From contig CAINWC010000432.1 of the NCBI GenBank assembly GCA_903854305.1, positions 1 to 5,359 on the forward strand: DNA of 5,359 nucleotides, written 5' to 3'. The position numbers were made by a program, and so were the translations under genes. Shown one piece after another: positions 1-5,359 of the stretch (position 1 is its first letter; each line of letters begins with the position of its first letter). The notes beneath the pieces are model-generated. The model was not told where the DNA came from. It saw only the letters and a list, made by a program, of their open reading frames with translations, and ran no database searches. The stretch comes from an uncultured Pseudomonadota bacterium (GTDB taxonomy: Bacteria; Pseudomonadota; Gammaproteobacteria; Burkholderiales; Methylophilaceae).

Positions 1-321
1 AGGCAAGCCGCGCGTTTCAGGGCCAAAGACAAATACATCACCCGCTTTAAATTGAATGTCGCTATGCCGCGTGCTGCCTTTGGTGGTGATGGCGAACATG
101 CGCTGGCCAGCCAGTGCAACTTTACAATCAGTCCAGTTTTCATGCACTTTTAAGCTGGCATATTCGTGATAATCTAGCCCTGCACGTTTGAGTTGCTTGT
201 CTTCTAGCGTGAAGCCGAGCGGTTTGACTAAGTGCAGATTTGCGCCGGTATTGGCACAGAGCCTTATTATATTCCCGGTATTTGGCGGTATTTCAGGTTC
301 AAATAAAACGATAGTAAACAT
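1..321 (-). CDS. trmL: tRNA (cytidine(34)-2'-O)-methyltransferase TrmL, 3' end missing
   Basis: I translated this gene on the reverse strand: an ATG at 321-319 opens 107 codons with no stop, and the gene runs off the left edge. TrmL (formerly YibK) is a small cytoplasmic SPOUT-family enzyme that uses SAM to 2'-O-methylate the wobble base of leucine tRNAs. The N-terminus matches closely: LFEPEIPPNTGNIIRLCANT at residues 6-25, RAGLDYHEY at 46-54, and FGPETRGLP at 99-107, the start of the SAM-binding knot. The E. coli protein is about 157 residues, so roughly the last 50 are missing, including the rest of the knot. The gene follows comF by 17 bases in the same direction and probably shares its transcript. 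No Shine-Dalgarno sequence is visible before the ATG. Family assignment is firm; whether the C-terminus is intact cannot be seen. Confidence 0.93.
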   Translation of the reverse strand, partial: MFTIVLFEPEIPPNTGNIIRLCANTGANLHLVKPLGFTLEDKQLKRAGLDYHEYASLKVHENWTDCKVALAGQRMFAITTKGSTRHSDIQFKAGDVFVFGPETRGLP

Positions 322-338
322 ATGGTTAAGTTGATGGT

Positions 339-1073
339 TCAGTGATAGAGTTTAGGCAAGGTTCTTGCAATTACCCAGCATTCTACATGCGCCGCGCCTG
401 CTTCTTTCAATGTTTTTGCCAATTCATTCAAGCTCGCGCCGGTGGTCATCACATCGTCTACTATCGCGATATTTAAGCCGTGCAAGTTTTGTTGGCAACT
501 AAACACACCGCGTATATTTTTGATGCGTTCTTTAAGCGGCAAGCTGGCTTGTGGTGGCGTGAGTTTTAAGCGTTGGCTTGCGGTGTAATCAAGTTTTATT
601 TGCCGCCTTTTACTGATAATGCGTGCTAATTCTAAAGCTTGATTAAAGCCGCGTGCTTTGAGACGTGCGCTATGCATGGGCATAGGGATAATTAAATCAA
701 TCTTATTGGCGAGGGCATGACTCGAAGGTTTGTGTCTATGTAGCAAGCTTGCAAAAGCATTGGCTAAATGCAGCATATTTTTGTATTTATAATGCTGCAA
801 TAGGCTATTTACAGGGAAATCGTAGGTAAATAAACTGTAGGTAGCATCAAAATGCGGCGGCGAGTTTAAGCAACTGCCACATGTTAAACCATTCGAGATT
901 AAGCCGCATTGCGGACATTGTGGCGCGGTGTGCCATGGCAAGTCTTTTAGGCAGGCATGGCACAGGCCGAGTTCGCCGCCATCATGTGCTGCACATAGCA
1001 AACAATATTGCTTGGCAAATGGCTTGAATAAGCTGGCTTTAAATATTTGATTAAATTTTAATCTAATGTTCAA
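339..1073 (-). CDS. comF: ComF/GntX-family phosphoribosyltransferase-like protein with double zinc ribbon
   Basis: This encodes 244 residues, the usual size for ComF/GntX proteins. The N-terminus carries two four-cysteine zinc-ribbon-like sets: C24, C27, C38, C41 and C53, C56, C65, C68. A type I phosphoribosyltransferase domain follows, with MHSARLKARGFNQA around residues 133-146 and the PRPP-binding loop IAIVDDVMTTGAS at 202-214. In naturally competent bacteria ComF supports DNA uptake or handling of incoming single-stranded DNA; in many other proteobacteria its role is unknown, so no competence function is claimed. The chosen start is TTG at 1073-1071. No in-frame ATG lies between the upstream stop and the cysteine motifs, and a later start at codon 25 would remove C24. 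No ribosome binding site is evident. The gene is divergent from bioB and leads into trmL. In E. coli the family member gntX lies beside bioH, so linkage to biotin genes recurs. Confidence 0.9.
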   Translation of the reverse strand: MNIRLKFNQIFKASLFKPFAKQYCLLCAAHDGGELGLCHACLKDLPWHTAPQCPQCGLISNGLTCGSCLNSPPHFDATYSLFTYDFPVNSLLQHYKYKNMLHLANAFASLLHRHKPSSHALANKIDLIIPMPMHSARLKARGFNQALELARIISKRRQIKLDYTASQRLKLTPPQASLPLKERIKNIRGVFSCQQNLHGLNIAIVDDVMTTGASLNELAKTLKEAGAAHVECWVIARTLPKLYH

Positions 1074-1076
1074 AAT

Positions 1077-1106
1077 TTGCGCTACATTTCATTGACAAGG
1101 TATAAT
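1077..1106 (+). promoter_or_regulatory. candidate sigma-70 promoter for bioBFHCD
   Basis: TATAAT at 1101-1106 is a perfect -10 hexamer. The best-placed -35 is TTGCGC at 1077-1082, 18 bases upstream and matching consensus at only three positions; A/T tracts at about 1041-1076 could act as an UP-like element. Initiation would fall near 1113, giving a leader of roughly 80 bases. The nearby TTGACA (1092-1097) is too close to pair with this -10, and its best partner downstream, TATAAA at 1112-1117, is only 14 bases away. The choice is tentative. Confidence 0.4.
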
Positions 1107-1126
1107 CCTCATATAAATCAAGTTAA
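1099..1126 (-). promoter_or_regulatory. weak candidate promoter for comF-trmL
   Basis: On the reverse strand, TTAACT (plus-strand 1126-1121) and TATACC (1104-1099) each match the sigma-70 hexamers at four of six positions and are separated by 16 bases. The site overlaps the proposed bioB promoter, which would make the two directions compete. The A/T-rich composition makes such matches likely by chance. Confidence 0.2.
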
Positions 1127-1180
1127 TACATGTGCGTTAAATGATGATTAAATAACTTAAGTCACCGCGCAAGCTACTAT

Positions 1181-1186
1181 AAAGGA
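1181..1186 (+). promoter_or_regulatory. bioB ribosome binding site
   Basis: AAAGGA lies 7 bases before the ATG at 1194. It is the clearest Shine-Dalgarno sequence in the window. It fixes the bioB start upstream of the His-rich segment, so that extension is very probably translated. Confidence 0.75.
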
Positions 1187-1193
1187 ACTGCAA

Positions 1194-2246
1194 ATGCTTG
1201 AATCTGCAACACAATCAATCATTAATACTGATAATCTTAAAGCAAGTTTAACGCATTCTCATGCAGAAACTTCGTGTGATTCACATAACCACACGCATAG
1301 TCACGGCGCAACCGTGAACCGTTGGAGCGTTGATGAGATTGTCGCATTATTTGAGCTGCCTTTCAGTGATTTAATGTATCAGGCGCAAACCGTGCATCGC
1401 GCAAATTTTAATCCTAACGCGGTGCAAGTGAGTACGCTGTTATCCATTAAAACAGGGGGTTGTTCTGAAGATTGTGGATATTGCCCACAGGCTGCGCGCT
1501 ATCATACTGAGGTTGAAAGTGAGCCGTTGATGAAGTTAGATGATGTGATCGCCGCCGCGCAAGAAGCTAAAGATAATGGTGCGAGCCGATTCTGTATGGG
1601 CGCCGCTTGGCGTGGGCCGAAACAGCGCGATTTAGAACCTGTGCTAAAAATGATTGCTGAAGTCAAAGCGATGGGCTTAGAAACTTGCGCTACATTAGGT
1701 ATGCTAAAAGAAGGCCAAGCCGAGCAGTTGAAAGTCGCCGGTTTAGATTATTACAATCACAATTTAGATACAGCACCAGAGTTCTATGGTGAAGTGATTA
1801 CTACACGTACCTACCAAGACCGCCTTGAAACCCTGGACCGTGTGCGTAGTGTCGATATCAATGTATGCAGTGGCGGTATTATCGGCATGGGTGAGTCGCG
1901 TAATCAGCGTGCTGGTTTGTTGGCGCAGCTTGCCAACATGGAGCGCCCACCAGAAAGCGTGCCGATCAATTTGCTTACGCAAGTTGAAGGTACGCCTTTG
2001 CATGGTACTGAAGAGCTGGATCCATTTGAGTTTGTGCGGACCATTGCGGCGGCACGTATCACCATGCCAAATAGCTATGTGCGCTTATCTGCTGGTCGCC
2101 AAAGCATGAGCGAAGGTATACAGGCGATGTGCTTTTTAGCGGGCGCGAATAGTATTTTTTATGGTGAAAAATTATTGACTACGGCCAACCCTGAAGCATC
2201 AACCGACAAAAATCTATTCGCTAGACTTGGTATTAATAAAGCCTAA
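1194..2246 (+). CDS. bioB: biotin synthase BioB
   Basis: BioB is a radical SAM enzyme that inserts sulfur into dethiobiotin to make biotin, the last step of the pathway. The protein has 350 residues. The CxxxCxxC motif for the [4Fe-4S] cluster is C90, C94, C97. The [2Fe-2S] ligands also fit: C134 (RFCMGAAW), C165 (GLETCATLG), C225 (NVCSGG) and R297 (YVRLSAGR), all offset by 37 from E. coli numbering. YNHNLDT at 187-193 is also conserved. Compared with E. coli BioB (346 residues), there are about 37 extra residues at the N-terminus, including a His/Cys-rich stretch (T20-G38), and about 33 fewer at the C-terminus, where it ends shortly after LFARLGI. The start is backed by AAAGGA, and the next in-frame Met (residue 61) would delete conserved sequence. 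It is the first gene of the operon, and bioF follows after one base. Confidence 0.98.
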   Translation: MLESATQSIINTDNLKASLTHSHAETSCDSHNHTHSHGATVNRWSVDEIVALFELPFSDLMYQAQTVHRANFNPNAVQVSTLLSIKTGGCSEDCGYCPQAARYHTEVESEPLMKLDDVIAAAQEAKDNGASRFCMGAAWRGPKQRDLEPVLKMIAEVKAMGLETCATLGMLKEGQAEQLKVAGLDYYNHNLDTAPEFYGEVITTRTYQDRLETLDRVRSVDINVCSGGIIGMGESRNQRAGLLAQLANMERPPESVPINLLTQVEGTPLHGTEELDPFEFVRTIAAARITMPNSYVRLSAGRQSMSEGIQAMCFLAGANSIFYGEKLLTTANPEASTDKNLFARLGINKA

Positions 2247-2247
2247 T

Positions 2248-3405
2248 ATGCTTGAATCTTTACAACTAGCCTTAGATCAGCGTAAAGCCGACGGATTGCT
2301 TCGTCAGCGCCGCCTCTTGGATTCACCACAGGCAGAGCATATTGTGGCTAACGATAAACACTTTTTATCGTTTTGCAGTAACGATTATTTAGGGCTAGCC
2401 AATCATCCCAAGCTAATCGCAGCCATGCAGCAAGCGGCTAGCGATTCTGGCGTGGGTAGTGGCGCCTCTAATTTAATCACAGGGCATCATCGCCACCATG
2501 ACAATTTAGAAAAGCAGCTGGCAAAGTTTGTAAAGCTACCTGCGGCGCTATTGTTTTCTACAGGTTACATGGCCAATATCGGTGTACTAGGCGCGCTGAT
2601 GGGGCGCAATGATGCAATTTTTGCAGATAAACTCAATCATGCCTGCTTAAATGATGGTGCGTATTTTTCATTGGCTGAATTCAATCGCTTCCCACATAAC
2701 GATGTTGCCTCTTTAGAAGCGCTACTCAAGGCCAGTACCGCAAAACATAAGATGATTGCTGTTGATGCGGTGTTTAGTATGGATGGCGATATTGCACCCT
2801 TGCCAGAATATCTGGCGTTGTGTGAAAAGTATGATGCTTATTTATACGTGGATGATGCGCACGGTTTTGGCGTGTTGGGCGAACATGGCGAAGGTACGCT
2901 TAATCACTTTCACTTAAAGTCGCCACGCATTATTGTGATGGCCACTTTAGGTAAAGCGGCTGGCGTAGCCGGTGCTTTTGTAGCTGGGGAGCAATTGGTC
3001 ATCGACTATTTGATTCAAGCCGCTAAAAGCTATGTGTATTCAACACCAGCACCGCCAGCGCTATCTGCCACGCTTTCTGCATCGGTCAGTTTGATCGAGC
3101 AGGGCGATGACTTGCGTGCACATTTACGCATGCTAATTACTTACTTAAAAGATAATCTTAACTGTAAAAAATGGCAGCTAATGCCTTCTGAAACCACGGT
3201 ACAACCTTTGGTGGTTGGCGGAAATTTAGAAGCCGTGGCATTAAGTGAGTATTTGCAAACACTGGGTATTTTAGTGCCAGCTATCAGGCCACCTACTGTG
3301 CCTGTCGGAACTTCAAGGTTACGCATATCGCTTTCTGCTGCGCATTCTTTAGACGATATCAAACAGTTAATTACAGCGATTAACCAAGCTGAAAGTGTCT
3401 TATGA
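2248..3405 (+). CDS. bioF: 8-amino-7-oxononanoate synthase BioF
   Basis: BioF is a PLP-dependent alpha-oxoamine synthase that condenses pimeloyl-ACP (or pimeloyl-CoA) with L-alanine, releasing CO2, to give KAPA. From the ATG at 2248 it has 385 residues, against 384 in E. coli. Visible family motifs are FCSNDYLGLANHP (42-54), GSGASNLITGH (70-80), the PLP-stacking His131 in KLNHA, FSMDGD (176-181), DDAHGFGVLGEHGEG (202-216), the Schiff-base Lys236 in ATLGKAAGV, and IRPPTVPVGTSRLRISLSAAH (347-367). The reading frame opens further upstream at a TTG (2227), but that would overlap bioB and add seven residues the family lacks, so the ATG one base after the bioB stop is preferred. No strong Shine-Dalgarno is present, which suggests coupling to bioB translation. 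The stop overlaps the bioH start. Confidence 0.97.
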   Translation: MLESLQLALDQRKADGLLRQRRLLDSPQAEHIVANDKHFLSFCSNDYLGLANHPKLIAAMQQAASDSGVGSGASNLITGHHRHHDNLEKQLAKFVKLPAALLFSTGYMANIGVLGALMGRNDAIFADKLNHACLNDGAYFSLAEFNRFPHNDVASLEALLKASTAKHKMIAVDAVFSMDGDIAPLPEYLALCEKYDAYLYVDDAHGFGVLGEHGEGTLNHFHLKSPRIIVMATLGKAAGVAGAFVAGEQLVIDYLIQAAKSYVYSTPAPPALSATLSASVSLIEQGDDLRAHLRMLITYLKDNLNCKKWQLMPSETTVQPLVVGGNLEAVALSEYLQTLGILVPAIRPPTVPVGTSRLRISLSAAHSLDDIKQLITAINQAESVL

Positions 3406-4208
3406 TAACAGCGCCAGCCAACGTTCACATTGAATCTACCGGCACTGGGCCAAACCTTGTATTACTGCACGGTTGGGCGATGAATGGCGCGGTATGGCAA
3501 CCGCTGGTTAAAAGTTTAGCCAAGCACTTTATGCTGCATATTGTCGATATTCCTGGCATGGGTTTAAGCCGCCCAATTGAGCCTTACCATCTTCATTCAA
3601 TCGCCGAAAAAATCGCAGAAATGTTGCCGGCTAATGCTGACATAGTTGGTTGGTCTTGGGGTGGGCAAGTGGCGATGCGAATTGCACTAGATTACCCTGA
3701 TGCGGTGCGCAGACTTGTTTTAGTGGGCACTACGCCTTGTTTTGTGAATAAAAATAGCACAAAAGAGCAAGCCGAATGGAGTGCAGGTATTGCTCCAGAG
3801 GTCTTTAGCAAATTTGCCGATAATGTAGATGCGAATTACCACAAAACGATGACGCAGTTTTTAACGCTGCAATGTATGGGCGACATCCGTGCGAGAATCA
3901 CCGTCAGGATGTTACGTAAAAAATTTGAAGAGCGCCCGGCACCAACGACACAAACTTTGCAAAAAGCGCTCAATATTTTGCTTGATACTGACTTACGTGC
4001 GGAAGTTGAGTGTTTAAGAAAGCCAACGCTGTTGATTCATGGTGACCGCGATACGCTGGCACCTGTACAGGCAGCGCATTGGATGATGCAAAATCTACCA
4101 GTTGGATTCCTTCGCGTGATTGCTGGTGCTTCTCATGCGCCATTTTTATCACATCAAGAACAGTTTGTTGATGCACTGGTTCAGTTTTTAGAACCAGCGA
4201 CACATTAA
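3402..4208 (+). CDS. bioH: pimeloyl-ACP methyl ester carboxylesterase BioH
   Basis: BioH hydrolyses pimeloyl-ACP methyl ester to pimeloyl-ACP, ending the methyl-disguised elongation begun by BioC. The 268-residue protein is an alpha/beta hydrolase, slightly longer than E. coli BioH (256). The nucleophile elbow is GWSWGG with Ser85. The acid is probably Asp217 in HGDRDTLAP, and the base is His245 in GASHAPF. LLHGWAMNGAVW (21-32) supplies the oxyanion-hole segment. A helical lid probably spans about residues 115-190. The ATG overlaps the bioF stop as ATGA (3402-3405), typical of translational coupling; a weak GAAAG lies 6 bases upstream. Placement between bioF and bioC makes BioH much more likely than a generic hydrolase. 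Two inverted repeats sit at its 3' end. Confidence 0.95.
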   Translation: MITAPANVHIESTGTGPNLVLLHGWAMNGAVWQPLVKSLAKHFMLHIVDIPGMGLSRPIEPYHLHSIAEKIAEMLPANADIVGWSWGGQVAMRIALDYPDAVRRLVLVGTTPCFVNKNSTKEQAEWSAGIAPEVFSKFADNVDANYHKTMTQFLTLQCMGDIRARITVRMLRKKFEERPAPTTQTLQKALNILLDTDLRAEVECLRKPTLLIHGDRDTLAPVQAAHWMMQNLPVGFLRVIAGASHAPFLSHQEQFVDALVQFLEPATH

Positions 4209-4219
4209 CTAAGAGTTAA
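4176..4219 (+). repeat. two consecutive inverted repeats at the bioH-bioC junction
   Basis: The first is a perfect 7-base stem, CTGGTTC (4176-4182) with GAACCAG (4191-4197), and an 8-base loop. It lies in the last bioH codons. The second is a 6-base stem, TTAACT (4205-4210) with AGTTAA (4214-4219), and a 3-base loop. It includes part of the bioH stop codon and the probable bioC ribosome binding region. No T-run follows, so neither looks like an intrinsic terminator. The repeats are directly visible; a regulatory role is inference. Confidence 0.5.
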
Positions 4220-4225
4220 CCCAAT

Positions 4226-5149
4226 ATGACAGACGATATTTATCACATTGATAAAGCACGTGCGCGGGCTTCATTTGGTCGTGCCGCAAACACTTACGAT
4301 GCCGCAGCCATATTGCAAAAGCAAGTGCGTGAAGAAATGCTAAGCCGCTTGGATTTAGTGAAATTAACCCCCCAAGTGATACTGGATGCTGGTTGCGGCA
4401 CAGGTGCTGCTAGCCATGCCTTGCAAAAACGCTTTGCAAAATCACAAGTAGTGTCGCTGGATTTTGCCTTGCCTATGTTACAAAAAACTAGAAAGGTTTG
4501 CCGTAATATTGGTTTGGTGCGTCAAATTAAAAAGCTATTGGGTGGTGAAAAACACAGCCTGATCTGTGCTGATATTGAATCATTACCCTTGGCTAGTGCC
4601 AGTGCTGGCTTAGTGTGGTCTAATCTGGCGATTCAATGGTGTAATGATTTAGACGTTGCCTTACAAGAGTTCCACCGCGTATTACAACCAGAAGGTTTGC
4701 TTATGTTCAGCACCTTTGGTCCAGATACTTTAAAAGAATTACGCATTGCGACCAGAGGCAAAGGGGCAGGCGAGGGCGGTTTTACCAGTGTTAGCCGATT
4801 TATTGACATGCACGATATTGGTGACGCCTTGGTGCGAGCAGGTTTTAGCGCGCCAGTGCTTGATGTAGAACGCTTTACACTCACTTACGATGATGTGAAA
4901 AGTGTGATGCGCGACCTGAAAAGCATCGGTGCGCATAACGCTACAGATGGCCGTGCACGTGGTTTGCTAGGCCGTGGATTTTTGCAAAATCTTGAATCGA
5001 ACTATGAGCAGTTTCGCGTTGATGGTAAATTGCCTGCGACATTTGAAGTGGTGTACGGACATGCTTGGCGTGCCAAAGATAAGCCCAAAGGGAGTTTTGG
5101 ACTTGATGATGGCGTATCGCCAGTGACATTTAAACCTAGAAATAAATAG
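4226..5149 (+). CDS. bioC: malonyl-ACP O-methyltransferase BioC
   Basis: BioC transfers a methyl group from SAM to the free carboxyl of malonyl-ACP, letting fatty acid synthesis build the pimeloyl chain. The 307-residue protein has a class I methyltransferase fold: FGRAANTYD (17-25), motif I VILDAGCGTG (51-60), LDFALPML (78-85), DIESLPLASA (116-125), WSNLAIQW (131-138) and LKSIGAHN (231-238). Several of these match E. coli BioC almost residue for residue. It is about 55 residues longer than E. coli BioC (251), through a basic insertion at roughly 90-112, a Gly-rich segment near 178-186 and a tail after residue 282. The start ATG lies 17 bases after bioH, with AAGAG (4211-4215) as a moderate ribosome binding site partly within an inverted repeat. 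bioD follows after 6 bases. Confidence 0.95.
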   Translation: MTDDIYHIDKARARASFGRAANTYDAAAILQKQVREEMLSRLDLVKLTPQVILDAGCGTGAASHALQKRFAKSQVVSLDFALPMLQKTRKVCRNIGLVRQIKKLLGGEKHSLICADIESLPLASASAGLVWSNLAIQWCNDLDVALQEFHRVLQPEGLLMFSTFGPDTLKELRIATRGKGAGEGGFTSVSRFIDMHDIGDALVRAGFSAPVLDVERFTLTYDDVKSVMRDLKSIGAHNATDGRARGLLGRGFLQNLESNYEQFRVDGKLPATFEVVYGHAWRAKDKPKGSFGLDDGVSPVTFKPRNK

Positions 5150-5155
5150 AGCGAA

Positions 5156-5359
5156 ATGGAGCGATCCTATTTTGTTGTAGGCACCGATACCAATGTAGGT
5201 AAAACCTATATTGCAAGCGCGTTGGTGCAACATTTTGTGCAGTCAGGTTTAAAAACCGTAGGTATGAAGCCGATTGCTTCTGGCTGTGAGCTCAATCAAC
5301 AAGGTGAGCTTATTAATGACGATGCATCGGTCTTAATCAACGCTAGTAACATAAAAGTG
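5156..5359 (+). CDS. bioD: dethiobiotin synthetase BioD, 3' end missing
   Basis: BioD is an ATP-dependent enzyme that forms the ureido ring of dethiobiotin from DAPA and CO2. I translated 68 codons from the ATG at 5156 to the right edge without a stop. The P-loop is GTDTNVGKT at residues 9-17 (Lys16), followed by GMKPIASG at 36-43 (Lys38), both diagnostic of BioD. Asp56 in NDDA corresponds to the conserved metal-binding Asp of E. coli. The family is about 220-230 residues, so roughly two thirds is missing. The gene starts 6 bases after the bioC stop, with a poor ribosome binding site (AGAG, 5148-5151), consistent with coupling. What follows bioD, for example bioA, cannot be seen. Confidence 0.95.
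   Translation, partial: MERSYFVVGTDTNVGKTYIASALVQHFVQSGLKTVGMKPIASGCELNQQGELINDDASVLINASNIKV

Larger units (their letters stand above)
1074..1193. promoter_or_regulatory. divergent comF / bio operon intergenic region
   Basis: These 120 A/T-rich bases separate two divergent genes and must carry initiation signals for both. Visible elements are a TATAAT hexamer (1101-1106), a TTGACA (1092-1097) only 3 bases before it, an ACATGT palindrome (1128-1133), a TTAAAT repeat spaced 11 bases apart (1137-1142 and 1148-1153), and the palindrome ACTTAAGT (1155-1162). I looked for the enterobacterial BirA operator (TTGTAAACC, spacer, GGTTTACAA) and for a BioR-type TTATNNATAA box and found neither. How the operon senses biotin is therefore not visible here. 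Confidence 0.7.

Noticed and set aside
1092..1106. TTGACA and TATAAT, both perfect sigma-70 hexamers, next to each other
   Set aside because: Only 3 bases separate them, so they cannot act together as -35 and -10 of one promoter.
1092..1130. Possible BirA operator (TTGACAAGG ... GTTAATACA)
   Set aside because: The half-sites match the TTGTAAACC/GGTTTACAA consensus poorly, and the 21-base spacing is wrong.
1178..1183. TATAAA just before bioB as a -10 element
   Set aside because: It overlaps the ribosome binding site, and a transcript starting there would lose it.
1825..2109. 94-codon open frame inside bioB
   Set aside because: It lies entirely within the bioB coding sequence in another frame, has no recognisable motif, and the bioB product is fully conserved here.
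2227..2247. Upstream TTG start for bioF
   Set aside because: It would overlap bioB and add seven residues not found in the family; the ATG at 2248 gives the standard length and places the catalytic Lys at 236, as in E. coli.
4176..4197. Intrinsic terminator at the end of bioH
   Set aside because: The stem is perfect, but no T-run follows and the operon clearly continues into bioC.
4967..5233. 88-codon reverse-strand frame across the bioC-bioD junction
   Set aside because: It is antisense to two conserved coding regions and shows no motif or ribosome binding site.

Overview
The window is a compact, ordinary-looking piece of proteobacterial chromosome carrying a biotin biosynthesis operon. 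Five genes on the + strand read bioB, bioF, bioH, bioC and bioD (bioD is cut by the right edge). Upstream and divergent, on the - strand, are a comF-family phosphoribosyltransferase gene and, behind it, the start of trmL, a tRNA methyltransferase gene cut by the left edge. The order bioBFHCD beside comF, the intermediate base composition and the protein sequences suggest a betaproteobacterium, perhaps a methylotroph of the Methylophilaceae (Methylotenera-like). That placement is inference from recalled gene order, not a search.

Layout: trmL (- strand, bases 1-321, partial) and comF (- strand, 339-1073) are 17 bases apart and probably co-transcribed. A 120-base divergent intergenic region (1074-1193) must hold the start signals for both directions. 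It contains a TATAAT hexamer, A/T-rich direct repeats and a short palindrome, but no convincing BirA operator. bioB (1194-2246) follows a clear AAAGGA ribosome binding site. bioF starts one base after the bioB stop, bioH overlaps bioF by ATGA, bioC starts 17 bases after bioH and bioD 6 bases after bioC. This is a single, translationally coupled operon.

Together the genes cover most of the pathway. BioC methylates malonyl-ACP so that fatty acid synthesis can build a pimeloyl chain, and BioH removes the methyl ester. BioF then makes KAPA (8-amino-7-oxononanoate) from pimeloyl-ACP and alanine, BioD closes the ureido ring of dethiobiotin, and BioB inserts sulfur. The missing step is BioA (KAPA to DAPA), which must lie outside the window or be replaced.

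No mobile element, CRISPR array, RNA gene or undescribed system was seen. The points worth a second look are modest: a His/Cys-rich N-terminal extension on BioB, two consecutive inverted repeats at the bioH-bioC junction, an insertion and tail in BioC, a 12-base identity between the bioB and bioF starts, and a TTG start for comF.
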